In this document: one piece after another, positions 45,347-54,175 of the stretch
Position numbering within the stretch: the stretch's first letter is position 1
Layout of the letters: each line of letters opens with the position of its first letter
NCBI RefSeq assembly: GCF_030687715.1
Contig: NZ_CP117445.1
Span: forward strand, 6,162,501 to 6,226,500
Length of the DNA: 64,000 bases
Source of the DNA: Pseudomonas sp. FP2196
Lineage (GTDB): Bacteria; Pseudomonadota; Gammaproteobacteria; Pseudomonadales; Pseudomonadaceae
Direction: 5' to 3'
Position numbers and translations under genes: made by a program
Notes under the pieces: generated by a model
Told to the model about the DNA's origin: nothing
Seen by the model: only the letters and a program-made list of their open reading frames with translations
Databases searched by the model: none

Positions 45347-46599
45347 TGGGGCATATTCGCGTGACCGGCCTGAGCAAGGCCTACAAACAGTACCCCAACC
45401 GCTGGAGCCGACTGGCAGAGTGGCTGATCCCCTTCTCACCCATCCGTCATCGCCAGCACTGGGTGCTGCAAGACGTCGAATTCGAAATCGCCCCCGGAGA
45501 AGCCGTGGGCATCGTCGGCGCCAACGGGGCTGGCAAAAGCACCTTGCTGAAGATGATCACCGGCACCACGCAGCCCACTGCCGGCAAGATCGAACTGCAA
45601 GGTCGCGTGGCGGCACTACTGGAACTGGGCATGGGCTTTCACCCTGACTTTACCGGCCGGCAGAACGCAATCATGGCCGGCCAGTTGCTGGGAATGCAGC
45701 TCGAAGAAATCGAAGCACTGATGCCCGATATCGAGCACTTCGCCGAGATCGGCGACGCCATCGACCACCCGGTGCGCACCTACTCCAGCGGCATGCAGAT
45801 GCGACTGGCGTTCAGCGTTGCCACCGCGCGGCGCCCGGACATTCTGATCGTTGATGAAGCGCTGTCAGTGGGCGACGCTTATTTCCAGCACAAAAGCTTC
45901 GAGCGCATCCGCAGCTTCCGCAAGGCCGGGACAACCCTGCTGATCGTGTCCCATGACCGCTCGGCCATTCAGTCGATCTGCGACTCGGCGATCCTGCTCA
46001 AGGACGGTCGCATGGCCATGTACGGTAAACCCGAAGCCGTGCTCGATTACTACAACGCGCTGATGGCTGAACGCGAAGGTCAGGTGGTGCGCCAGGAAAT
46101 GCTCGCCGGTGGTGAAGTGCAGACCGTTTCCGGCACCGGCGAAGCGGCGATTCTCGGCGTGCGCCTGCTCGATGAACACGATCACAGCATCGACGCCGCC
46201 GAGGTCGGGCAACCGGTGGTGCTGGAGGTACAGGTTGAAGTACGCAAGGACATCGAGCGGCTGGTACTGGGTTTCATCCTCAAGGATCGGCTGGGGCAAA
46301 TGATGTACGGCATCAACACCCACCGTCTGAACAAGGCGCTGACCGACCTGCATGCCGGTGAACGTTTTACTTACCGTTTCGCCTTCATCATGGGCCTTGG
46401 CAAGGGTAATTATTCGGTGTCGCTGAGCCTGTCGCGGCTGGACTCACATTTGGACCGCAACTTTGAATGGCGTGACTACGGCTTGGTGTTCCATGTGATC
46501 AACAATCGCAAGGAAGACTTCGTCGGTTGTTCATGGCTGGACGCGCAAACCACGATCACTCGTGATACGCCGGCCAGGATCACCGAGCGCGCGCCATGA
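45346..46599 (+). CDS. wzt: ABC transporter ATPase Wzt with C-terminal chain-binding domain
   Basis: A 417-residue protein: ATPase domain (1-about 245) with Walker A GANGAGKST (58-66), signature YSSGMQMRLAFSVA and Walker B ILIVDEALSVGD. The Wzt_C beta-sandwich (about 260-405) has VGQPVVLEVQVEVRKDIERLVLGFILKDRLGQ, which in the family recognises the finished or capped chain. The extra domain implies export after polymerisation in the cytoplasm. Coupled to wzm (TGATG) and to wbpX (ATGA). Confidence 0.94.
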   Translation: MGHIRVTGLSKAYKQYPNRWSRLAEWLIPFSPIRHRQHWVLQDVEFEIAPGEAVGIVGANGAGKSTLLKMITGTTQPTAGKIELQGRVAALLELGMGFHPDFTGRQNAIMAGQLLGMQLEEIEALMPDIEHFAEIGDAIDHPVRTYSSGMQMRLAFSVATARRPDILIVDEALSVGDAYFQHKSFERIRSFRKAGTTLLIVSHDRSAIQSICDSAILLKDGRMAMYGKPEAVLDYYNALMAEREGQVVRQEMLAGGEVQTVSGTGEAAILGVRLLDEHDHSIDAAEVGQPVVLEVQVEVRKDIERLVLGFILKDRLGQMMYGINTHRLNKALTDLHAGERFTYRFAFIMGLGKGNYSVSLSLSRLDSHLDRNFEWRDYGLVFHVINNRKEDFVGCSWLDAQTTITRDTPARITERAP

Positions 46600-47963
46600 G
46601 CCGATTATTGGTGGAATGCACCCACGTATTCAAACACCCAAGGATCAACTCCGGAATACAGCGGGTGGTGCGCAATGTCATCAATCAACTGCCGCCGAGT
46701 GTCGACGGCGTTGAATGTTTGCCGGTCATTTTGCTCAACGGCCAACTCTATCGAGTGACACGTCTGGCGCCGTTGGACACCCCGGGGTTCAACGCACTGG
46801 CGACCTTTGGCGAAAGGCTGCAACGCCTTGCCCATCGGTTCTGGCAATGGCATCAGCGGGTCGACGCCGACCGCACCTCGAAACTGGCGCGACGGCTCCT
46901 GTATGTCGGCTATCGCCTGACGGCGTTCGCTGCGTTCGGCCTGCCACTGCGCCTGATCAATCAGATCAATCGCACGCAGCTACTCAAACGTTGTTCACCT
47001 CTACAACACCTGCCGGGCGATCAACTGGTGCTGCTGGATTCGTCATGGCACTCGGATTTTTTCGCCCACATCGAGCAGCTCAAACGCGACGGTGTCGGCA
47101 TGATTGCCGTGATCTACGATTTGATCCCGCTGACTCACCCACAGTTTTACGACACACGTCTGGTCGAGGTTTTCAGCGAGTGGTTTGACTGGATCACCCG
47201 CACGGCCGATGGCTACATGGCGATTTCCGCCACGGTGCGAGATCAGGTGTGTGAAGAACTGCAGCGGCGGATCGGCGTCGAGCAGACCGACAAGCGTTGG
47301 TTCGATTTCTTTCACCTGGGCAGTGAACTCGATCTGCACAGCATCGAAACGACAGTCGACCCGCGCCTCAAGTCTTTGTTCGCCACACCTGAGTCGGTAT
47401 TCCTGATGGTCAGCACCATCGAGCCGCGCAAGAACCACGCGTACCTGCTCGACGCCTTCGAGCGCGCCTGGGCGGCCGGTTCAACCGCACGGCTGTGCAT
47501 CGCCGGACGGGTCGGCTGGAAATGCGAAGCCCTGCTTGCCCGGGTGCGTAATCATCCAGAACTGAACCGGCGTCTGTTCATGTTCAACGAACTCAACGAC
47601 ACCAGCCTGGAACACGCCTATTCCCACGCCAGTGCGTTGGTCTTCCCATCGTTTGTCGAAGGTTTTGGCCTGCCGCTGGTGGAAGCCATGCAGCGCGGCT
47701 TGCCGGCAATGGGCAGCGACATCGCGGTGTTCCGCGAAATCGGCGGCGAGTTCATGGCGTACTTCGATCTGCAGGACCCACAGAGCCTTGCCAGTCTGAT
47801 CAACACCTTCGAGCGCACCGGCCAGTTCCCCGCTGCCCGCGATGTCGCCGATTGGCAGTGGATCGGCTGGCGGGAAGCCAGTCTGCAACTGGCCGAACGC
47901 AGTGTGCGCAATGTCCTTCAAGCGCCAGCGGCGCCAGCGAGGCAACATGCGCATTGCCCTTAA
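46596..47963 (+). CDS. wbpX: D-rhamnosyltransferase WbpX
   Basis: A 455-residue GT-B glycosyltransferase (family 4). The donor half has VSTIEPRKNHAYLLDAFERAW and ALVFPSFVEGFGLPLVEAMQRGLPAMGSD with the EGFGLPLVE motif. The N-terminal half begins LVECTHVFKHPRINSGIQRVVRNV. By order in the operon it matches WbpX, one of the three A-band rhamnosyltransferases; linkage (alpha-1,2 or 1,3) cannot be read here. It overlaps wzt by 4 bases and wbpY by 17. Confidence 0.9.
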   Translation: MSRLLVECTHVFKHPRINSGIQRVVRNVINQLPPSVDGVECLPVILLNGQLYRVTRLAPLDTPGFNALATFGERLQRLAHRFWQWHQRVDADRTSKLARRLLYVGYRLTAFAAFGLPLRLINQINRTQLLKRCSPLQHLPGDQLVLLDSSWHSDFFAHIEQLKRDGVGMIAVIYDLIPLTHPQFYDTRLVEVFSEWFDWITRTADGYMAISATVRDQVCEELQRRIGVEQTDKRWFDFFHLGSELDLHSIETTVDPRLKSLFATPESVFLMVSTIEPRKNHAYLLDAFERAWAAGSTARLCIAGRVGWKCEALLARVRNHPELNRRLFMFNELNDTSLEHAYSHASALVFPSFVEGFGLPLVEAMQRGLPAMGSDIAVFREIGGEFMAYFDLQDPQSLASLINTFERTGQFPAARDVADWQWIGWREASLQLAERSVRNVLQAPAAPARQHAHCP

Positions 47964-49077
47964 TGCTCGGATTCTCCAGGCGCCGCGCACCGGCATCGGG
48001 CACTACGTCGCCGAACTGGTCAACGCCTTGCGCAGCGAACCTGATATTGAAGTGACGTTATTTCACGGCTGGGGCTGGAGTTCAGCGTTGCCGGAAGCCG
48101 CCATGCCCGGTTATTCGCGGTTGACGCCCCTGCTGCGGCAGATTCCCGGGGCTTATCAGGCACGCCGCTGGCTGGAGCAGAAGCGCTTCGATCAGGGCCA
48201 CGCGCAGGGCATTGATCTGTACCACGAGCCGAGTCTGTGGCCGCTGGCCTTCGACGGGCCGACCGTGATCACCCTGCACGACCTGACCCACCTGCATTTC
48301 CCCGAGACTCAGCCGTCAGCGCGACTGAAGGAAATCGAGCGGCGACTGTCCGTCGGCGTACAGCAGGCGCGGCTGATTCTGACGGACTCCCAGGCGATTG
48401 CCGACGAAGCCCGGGACTATTTCGGGCTGCCCGCCGAGCGTTTTGTGGTAGCGCCACTGGGCGTCGCCGAGCGATTCCATCCGCGTGCGGCGAACGCCAT
48501 CGACGCGGTGCTCAAAGCACATGCCGTCAAGGCGCGGGAGTATTTTCTGTGTGTCGGTACGCTGGAGCCGCGCAAAAACCTGAGTCTGGCCTTGCGCGCC
48601 CATGCCCTGTTGCCGGAGGCGGTGCGCGAGCGCTTTCCGCTGCTGATCGTCGGCATGGCCGGTTGGCAGCGTGAACAGTTCAGCGACGAGCTGCGTCAGG
48701 CACTGGCCAGCGGGCATGTGTGCCTGCTCGGTTATCTGCCCGATGAACAAGTCGCGCAGTTGTTGGCTGGCGCCCGAGCACTGATTTTTCCTTCGCTTTA
48801 CGAAGGTTTTGGCCTGCCGGTGCTGGAAGCGATGGCCAGCGGCACACCGGTGGTGATCACCCGCTCTTCGGCCATGCCGGAAGTGGCGGGCGCTGCCGGC
48901 AACTATATTGAAGCTGACGATGCAGACGGATTGCGTGATGTGATGAGCCGACTGATCGACGATCAAGCACATTGGCAGGCATGCCGAGAAGCCGGATTGC
49001 AGCAGGCACGGCTTTTTTCCTGGGAGCGTTGTGCACACGCCACGGCCGGTGCCTACCGCCAGGCCATGGGAGGTTGA
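47947..49077 (+). CDS. wbpY: Rhamnosyltransferase WbpY
   Basis: A 376-residue family 4 glycosyltransferase. Start ATG 47947 has GAGG upstream and gives MRIALNARILQAPRTGIGHYV; the frame is open upstream inside wbpX. The donor site is VGTLEPRKNLSLALRAHALLPEAV and FPSLYEGFGLPVLEAMASGTPVV. It is similar in its C-terminal half to WbpX. It lies in the cytoplasm and extends the D-rhamnan repeat. Confidence 0.9.
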   Translation: MRIALNARILQAPRTGIGHYVAELVNALRSEPDIEVTLFHGWGWSSALPEAAMPGYSRLTPLLRQIPGAYQARRWLEQKRFDQGHAQGIDLYHEPSLWPLAFDGPTVITLHDLTHLHFPETQPSARLKEIERRLSVGVQQARLILTDSQAIADEARDYFGLPAERFVVAPLGVAERFHPRAANAIDAVLKAHAVKAREYFLCVGTLEPRKNLSLALRAHALLPEAVRERFPLLIVGMAGWQREQFSDELRQALASGHVCLLGYLPDEQVAQLLAGARALIFPSLYEGFGLPVLEAMASGTPVVITRSSAMPEVAGAAGNYIEADDADGLRDVMSRLIDDQAHWQACREAGLQQARLFSWERCAHATAGAYRQAMGG

Positions 49078-50208
49078 ATGCGAGTTCTTCATTTTTTCAA
49101 GACGTACCTGCCTGACTCCGTCGGCGGCATCGAACAAGTGATCTTCCAACTGTGCGAAAGCGGCGCCCAACACGGCATCGATGGCCAGGTCCTGACCCTC
49201 AGCGCCGACCCGAATCCGCCGGTGGTGCAACTCGGTCAACACGAAGTCCACCGGGCCAGACTCGACATCCAGTTCGCCTCCACCGGATTTTCCTGGAGCG
49301 TGTTCAAGCAGTTTCGCGAGATGGCCGCCGAGGCCGACGTGGTCAATTACCACTTTCCGTGGCCGTTCATGGACCTGGTGCATTTCGCCAGTACCATGAA
49401 GAAACCGAGCGTGGTCACCTATCACTCGGACATCATCCGCCAGAAGCACCTGCTCAAACTCTACCGACCATTGATGAACCGCTTCCTCGCCAGCGCCGAC
49501 CGCATTGTCGCGGCCTCACCGAATTACCTGCACACCAGCGATGTATTGCAGCAGTTCCAAAACAAGACCCGAGTGATTCCATACGGCTTGAACAAGGCCG
49601 GTTATCCACAGGCCGACAGTGAGCGCATGAATCGTTGGCGCCAGCAGCTTGGGGATAAGTTTTTCCTGTTTGTCGGTGTCATGCGCTATTACAAAGGCCT
49701 GCACATCCTGCTCGACGCCATGAAAGACGTGGACTATCCGGTAGTGATCGTCGGCGCCGGCCCGCTGGAGCAGGAACTGCACGCCCAAGCGGCAGCGCTG
49801 GGCCTGCGCAACATTCATTTCCTCGGACGGCTTGGGGATGAGGACAAAGTTGCGCTGCTGCAATTGAGCTACGCGATTGTCTTCCCGTCGCACCTGCGCT
49901 CCGAAGCGTTCGGCATCTCGCTGCTGGAAGGCGCGATGTACGGCAAACCGATGATCTCCAGCGAGATCGGCACTGGCACCAGCTACATCAATATCCACAA
50001 CGAGACGGGACTGGTCGTGCCGCCAAGTAATCCACAGGCATTTCGCGAGGCAATGCGCACCCTGTGGGAAAACCCGCTGCGCGCAGCAGAGATGGGGGTG
50101 AAGGCGGAGGCCCGTTACCGGCAGTTATTCACAGCCGATGAAATGGGCCGCAAGTGGACGGAGCTGTATCAGGAGTTGCTGGAAGAAAAATCGCTGTCCT
50201 ATGCCTGA
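49078..50208 (+). CDS. wbpZ: Rhamnosyltransferase WbpZ
   Basis: A 376-residue family 4 glycosyltransferase. The N-terminus VLHFFKTYLPDSVGGIEQVIFQLCESGAQHG has the GGIE acceptor loop, and the donor half has FLFVGVMRYYKGLHILLDAM and FPSHLRSEAFGISLLEGAMYGKPMIS. It is thought to add the first rhamnose in the family. It starts right after the wbpY stop and is the last gene of the operon; a REP pair follows. Confidence 0.9.
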   Translation: MRVLHFFKTYLPDSVGGIEQVIFQLCESGAQHGIDGQVLTLSADPNPPVVQLGQHEVHRARLDIQFASTGFSWSVFKQFREMAAEADVVNYHFPWPFMDLVHFASTMKKPSVVTYHSDIIRQKHLLKLYRPLMNRFLASADRIVAASPNYLHTSDVLQQFQNKTRVIPYGLNKAGYPQADSERMNRWRQQLGDKFFLFVGVMRYYKGLHILLDAMKDVDYPVVIVGAGPLEQELHAQAAALGLRNIHFLGRLGDEDKVALLQLSYAIVFPSHLRSEAFGISLLEGAMYGKPMISSEIGTGTSYINIHNETGLVVPPSNPQAFREAMRTLWENPLRAAEMGVKAEARYRQLFTADEMGRKWTELYQELLEEKSLSYA

Positions 50209-50230
50209 ATGTGGTTTGAACAGAGATCCA

Positions 50231-50322
50231 TAGCAGGAGTGAGCCTGCTCGCGATTGCGGTGTGTCAGTCACCGCTTGGTTAACGGATGGATCGCTATCG
50301 CGAGCAGGCTCACTCCTACAGG
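50231..50322. repeat. REP-type inverted repeat pair (GAGCCTGCTCGCGA family)
   Basis: TAGCAGGAGTGAGCCTGCTC and its inverse, around about 40 bases, between the convergent wbpZ and oxidoreductase genes. Same family as 4057-4149. Confidence 0.85.
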
Positions 50323-50328
50323 ATTCGA

Positions 50329-52359
50329 TTACAGGTCGAGGATCAGCGGTTGCTGACTTTGTGCCGGCACCGCACAGCAAATCAGCACATGTCCCGCCTC
50401 AGGTATTTCGGCCGGTACCTGTGGATAATTCACCGCGCCACTGACCAGCCGCGTCTTGCAGGTGCCGCACGATCCACCGCGGCAACTGAACTCCGGACGC
50501 AATCCGCGACTTTCCGCCAGCTCCAGCAAACTACCGCCGTCCGGCTGCCAGCGGGCTTCCTTGGCTGAACGCTCGAATACCACCGGCACCGATTGGGTGG
50601 CAGCCGGAGGTTGCTCAATGACGATCGCGTCCGCATCGGCACGTCGCTTGAGCGTCGAGGGGCCGAAGGTTTCGGCGTGAATCTGCGCGTCGCGCACATC
50701 CAACTCGCGCAAACTGTCGTACAGGCCTTGGGTGAAAGCGCCGGGGCCACACAGAACAAAGTCGATCTGATCGTAATCCTCGACCTCCAGCAGATTTCTC
50801 AGCACCGCGTCATCAATTCGCCCATGCAGGTCGAAATCCTCGCCCTCGTGCGCATCCGCTTCCGGCTGACTGAGCAAACGCAGAACCCGCACCGCATCGC
50901 CAGCACTTTCCAGCAGACGATCCAGTTCCTTGCGAAACGGCTGATCGGCCAGGCTGCGCGAACTCTGCAGCAACCACGTCGGACGAATCCGCCGTGTGCG
51001 CAGGCCCTGATAAACCACCTCACGCAGCATCGACAGGATCGGTGTGATACCGACCCCGGCCGCCAACAACACCAGCGGCCGGCGTTCCAGCGGCGCGACG
51101 GTGAAATGCCCTTGCGGCGCCCGCGCCTCCAGCACATCACCCACCTGAATCTGCTCATGCAGATGGTTCGACACCCGTCCGTCGCGCTTCACACTGATCC
51201 GGTAAAAACCATCCGATGGCGCACTCGACAGGCTGTAGGTGCGGATATGTACTTCGCCGTCGAGGGTAAACCGCAGTGGCAGATGCTGGCCCGCGAGAAA
51301 CACCGGCAAACCGGCGCCATCGTCCGGCTCGAGATAAATCGAGCGGATGTGGCGGCTTTCCATTTCAATCTTCGCCACCCGTAATGGCCGCCACTGGTTG
51401 CCCAAAGCCTGCGCCTGCAAACGCGCGTCGGCCTCGGCCCAGTTGCCGGTCAACAGACTGGTGGGCGACATGCCGTCGAAGCGCCAGCGCAAGGCCAGCG
51501 CCGCCGGACGCCGCACCAGTTTCTCCACCTCAAATGTCCACAGCCGCTCCGCACCTTGAAACGCCTCGATCTGCGGCCCTTCCAGGATGATTTCGGTGCG
51601 CCCGCTGAGTTGCAGCACGTCACCTGTGGAAAAGTCGATGAACAGCAAGCCAGCCTTGGGGTTGAGCAGCAGATTGCCGAGGGTGTTGAAGTGCAGGTTG
51701 CCGGCAAAATCAGGGATGGTCAGACGATTGCCTTCCACCCGCACAAAACCGGCCTGGCCGCCGCGGTGGGAAACGTCCACCGCACGCTGGCCGTCGGCGT
51801 CCACATAACTGGCGACAAAGAACGTGTCGGCACCTTCGATCAGGGTAATGGCCGCGTCATCAAGCGCATCCAAATGCTGAGCAGGCCGCGTCTGCGGATC
51901 GCTCAGCGGAACGCGCTGGAATTGACGCAGCTGGATGTATTGCGGGCAGTTGCCGAAGGCTTGATCGACACTCACCTCGAAACCGTCGGTGCCGAAATGA
52001 TCGACATGGCCATTAAGGCGATTGCGCCGACGGGTGTGCAGTTCGATGCCGAGCAATCCGATAGGCTCGCCGTTACGCAACTGCGCCGGATCATCGGCAG
52101 CAGGCAGACTTGCGAAGTGCAGATGCTCAGGATCGGGCGAATGGGCAAACCCCGGCGCTCCTTCAAGCACACTGGCCCACGGACGGCCGTCGCCGTCCAC
52201 CGCGCCGTACAACATGAAAGGAAGTTGCTGATAGAACTCTCGGTGCTGGTCTGGCATCCAGGTGCGAATTACCTTACGCCCGAATGCCTCCATGCGTTCG
52301 GCCACACCTACATGCGCCTGCAACTGTTGCTCGCCAGCGTGCCACGGTGAACGTTCCAT
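50329..52359 (-). CDS. Fusion oxidoreductase: PNPOx-like + ferredoxin reductase + 2Fe-2S
   Basis: A 676-residue protein starting at ATG 52359 with GGAGGAG upstream. The N-terminal third (about 40-300) is a pyridoxamine-oxidase-like flavin split barrel (YQQLPFMLYGAVDGDGRPWASVLEG). The middle (about 335-570) is a ferredoxin-reductase domain with FAD site IRTYSLSSAP and NAD site LVLLAAGVGITPILSMLREVV. The C-terminus is a plant-type 2Fe-2S domain, EFSCRGGSCGTC plus a later Cys in CCAVP. It probably passes electrons from NAD(P)H through flavin to iron-sulfur; the substrate is unknown. Confidence 0.85.
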   Translation of the reverse strand: MERSPWHAGEQQLQAHVGVAERMEAFGRKVIRTWMPDQHREFYQQLPFMLYGAVDGDGRPWASVLEGAPGFAHSPDPEHLHFASLPAADDPAQLRNGEPIGLLGIELHTRRRNRLNGHVDHFGTDGFEVSVDQAFGNCPQYIQLRQFQRVPLSDPQTRPAQHLDALDDAAITLIEGADTFFVASYVDADGQRAVDVSHRGGQAGFVRVEGNRLTIPDFAGNLHFNTLGNLLLNPKAGLLFIDFSTGDVLQLSGRTEIILEGPQIEAFQGAERLWTFEVEKLVRRPAALALRWRFDGMSPTSLLTGNWAEADARLQAQALGNQWRPLRVAKIEMESRHIRSIYLEPDDGAGLPVFLAGQHLPLRFTLDGEVHIRTYSLSSAPSDGFYRISVKRDGRVSNHLHEQIQVGDVLEARAPQGHFTVAPLERRPLVLLAAGVGITPILSMLREVVYQGLRTRRIRPTWLLQSSRSLADQPFRKELDRLLESAGDAVRVLRLLSQPEADAHEGEDFDLHGRIDDAVLRNLLEVEDYDQIDFVLCGPGAFTQGLYDSLRELDVRDAQIHAETFGPSTLKRRADADAIVIEQPPAATQSVPVVFERSAKEARWQPDGGSLLELAESRGLRPEFSCRGGSCGTCKTRLVSGAVNYPQVPAEIPEAGHVLICCAVPAQSQQPLILDL

Positions 52360-52404
52360 CACGACCTCTCCTCCGTGCCGTCGGCACAGTGTGGATTGCG
52401 AGCA

Positions 52405-53031
52405 TCAGACTGAAGTTTGCAGACCGGCGACGGTGCGCGGCATGCCGACAAAACCGGGCAGTGCTTCGACCCGAGCCAGCCAGGCGCGCACGTTGCCATA
52501 GTCATCCAGCGACACGTTGCCTTCCGGCGCGTGGGCGATATAACTGTAGGCCGAAACGTCAGCAATGCTCGGCTCGCTGCCCGCCAGATACGGCGTGTTG
52601 CCCAGTTCGACTTCCATCACCTTGAGCAGGTTGTGCGCACGGGCAATCACTTCTTCAGCATTGAGTTTCGCCCCGAACACCGTGATCAACCGCGCCGCCG
52701 CCGGGCCGAAGGCGATTGGCCCGGCCGCTGCCGACAACCAGCGCTGTACTCGGGCGGCACCCACCGGATCGCTTGGCAACCAACGCCCCTCGCCGTACTT
52801 CTGCGCCAGATACACCAGAATCGCGTTGGAATCTGCCAGCACCACGCCATTGTCATCAATGGCCGGCACCTGACCGAAACTGTTGATGGCGAGATAGGCA
52901 GGTTGCTTGTGTTCGCCTTTGGCCAGATCAACCAGGATCAGCTCGGTCGGCAGTTGCAACAGCGACAGCATCAGCTCAACCCGGTGGGCATGGCCGGAAC
53001 GAGGAAAGTTGTAGAGTTTGATCGGTTGCAT
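52405..53031 (-). CDS. Glutathione S-transferase family protein
   Basis: A 208-residue protein. Start ATG 53031 follows GGAGTCGACC and gives [22 protein letters not shown], the thioredoxin-fold N-domain with the Ser/Tyr glutathione contacts. The middle [29 protein letters not shown] is the second GST signature, and [25 protein letters not shown] is in the helical C-domain. Substrate unknown. It lies in line with the oxidoreductase gene downstream and the LysR gene upstream, so the three may be functionally linked. Confidence 0.9.
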   Translation of the reverse strand: MQPIKLYNFPRSGHAHRVELMLSLLQLPTELILVDLAKGEHKQPAYLAINSFGQVPAIDDNGVVLADSNAILVYLAQKYGEGRWLPSDPVGAARVQRWLSAAAGPIAFGPAAARLITVFGAKLNAEEVIARAHNLLKVMEVELGNTPYLAGSEPSIADVSAYSYIAHAPEGNVSLDDYGNVRAWLARVEALPGFVGMPRTVAGLQTSV

Positions 53032-53135
53032 GGTCGACTCCGCTGGATGATCGCGCCGCCCAAGGGTGGCAGCGCTGATGGAGGCCATCTTCTACCTATC
53101 CTTGAAGCAACAGAATCACCAGCATTTGCAATCGA

Positions 53136-54062
53136 TTATTTCTTCTCGTGCAATAACGCTGCATTTTTCAGCGCTGGATGCTCACGCAGAGCGTTCACCG
53201 TGAAATCAACAAAACTGCGCACCCGCGCCGGCGCCTTGCGCCCGCCCTGATACACCACATGAATCGGCAGCGGCGGCAGTTCGAAGTCAGCGAGGACGAT
53301 TTCCAGTTCGCCCGCCGCAACCTTGTTCGCCACTTGATAGGAAAGCACCCGAGTCAGCCCCAGGCCCAGACATGCGGCCGTGATTGCGGCCTGATTGGCG
53401 GTGACCACCAGGCGCGGCTCAGGGCGCACGATCAGTGGTTCGCCCTGTTCCAGAAACGGCCAGTTGCGCATCTGGCCGGTGGCGGCAGTCGCCACTACGG
53501 ACAAACCGGCCAACGCCTGAGGATGGCTGGGCCGGCCGTGCTCGGCCAAGTATTGCGGCGAACCACAGACCACTCTGCGGACCTCACCCACGCGAATCGC
53601 ATGCTGATTGCTGTCCGCCAGTTCGCCGATGCGCACTGCGACATCAATCCCCTCCTCGACCATGCTGACAATTCGATCCAACAGCACAGCATTGATAGAA
53701 ACGTCCGGATATTGCGCAAGATAACCCGCCATCACAGGGGTAACGAACAACTCGCCGAACAACACCGGCGCCGTCACCGTCAATTGCCCACGGGGCTGGG
53801 CGTGACTGCCGGCAGCAGAATCCTCGGCTTCCTGCACCTCGGCGAGAATCCTGCGACAGTCCTCCAGGTAACGCTGCCCCGCTTCGCTCAAATGCACGCT
53901 TCGAGTGGTGCGAATCAACAATTGCGTACCGATCCGCTGCTCCAACGCTGCCACGGCGCGGGTGACGCTGGCGGCGGACAGGCCCAGACGCCTGGCGGCT
54001 GCGGAGAAACCTTGGTCTTGGGCGACGGCGGCGAATACCTGCATTTCCTGGAAACGATCCAT
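53136..54062 (-). CDS. LysR-family transcriptional regulator
   Basis: A 308-residue regulator. The helix-turn-helix at 1-60 reads FAAVAQDQGFSAAARRLGLSAASVTRAVAALEQRIG, and the type 2 periplasmic-binding-like effector domain spans about 90-300. It is transcribed in the same direction as the GST and fusion oxidoreductase genes, not divergently, so control of them is only a suggestion. The effector is unknown. Confidence 0.9.
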   Translation of the reverse strand: MDRFQEMQVFAAVAQDQGFSAAARRLGLSAASVTRAVAALEQRIGTQLLIRTTRSVHLSEAGQRYLEDCRRILAEVQEAEDSAAGSHAQPRGQLTVTAPVLFGELFVTPVMAGYLAQYPDVSINAVLLDRIVSMVEEGIDVAVRIGELADSNQHAIRVGEVRRVVCGSPQYLAEHGRPSHPQALAGLSVVATAATGQMRNWPFLEQGEPLIVRPEPRLVVTANQAAITAACLGLGLTRVLSYQVANKVAAGELEIVLADFELPPLPIHVVYQGGRKAPARVRSFVDFTVNALREHPALKNAALLHEKK

Positions 54063-54083
54063 GGATACCCTCGAATCAGATAC

Positions 54084-54113
54084 AAAAATCGCAGCCGAAG
54101 CTGCGATTTTTTT
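54084..54113 (-). terminator. Rho-independent terminator after glmS
   Basis: AAAATCGCAGC / GCTGCGATTTT with a CGAA loop; on the minus strand the stem is followed by a T run. It lies 26 bases beyond the glmS stop. It resembles half of a REP hairpin. Confidence 0.85.
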
Positions 54114-54175
54114 TGGGGCGAACTCAGCTGTGGATAACTTATTCCACCGTCACCGACTTCGCCAGGTTACGCGGC
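54110..54175. other. Potential attTn7 site, unoccupied
   Basis: The end of glmS encodes [11 protein letters not shown], the sequence recognised by TnsD in other bacteria, and the usual insertion point about 25 bases past the stop falls at about 54114. The next gene is an ordinary LysR gene and no Tn7 ends or tns genes are seen, so the site is empty. Confidence 0.7.
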
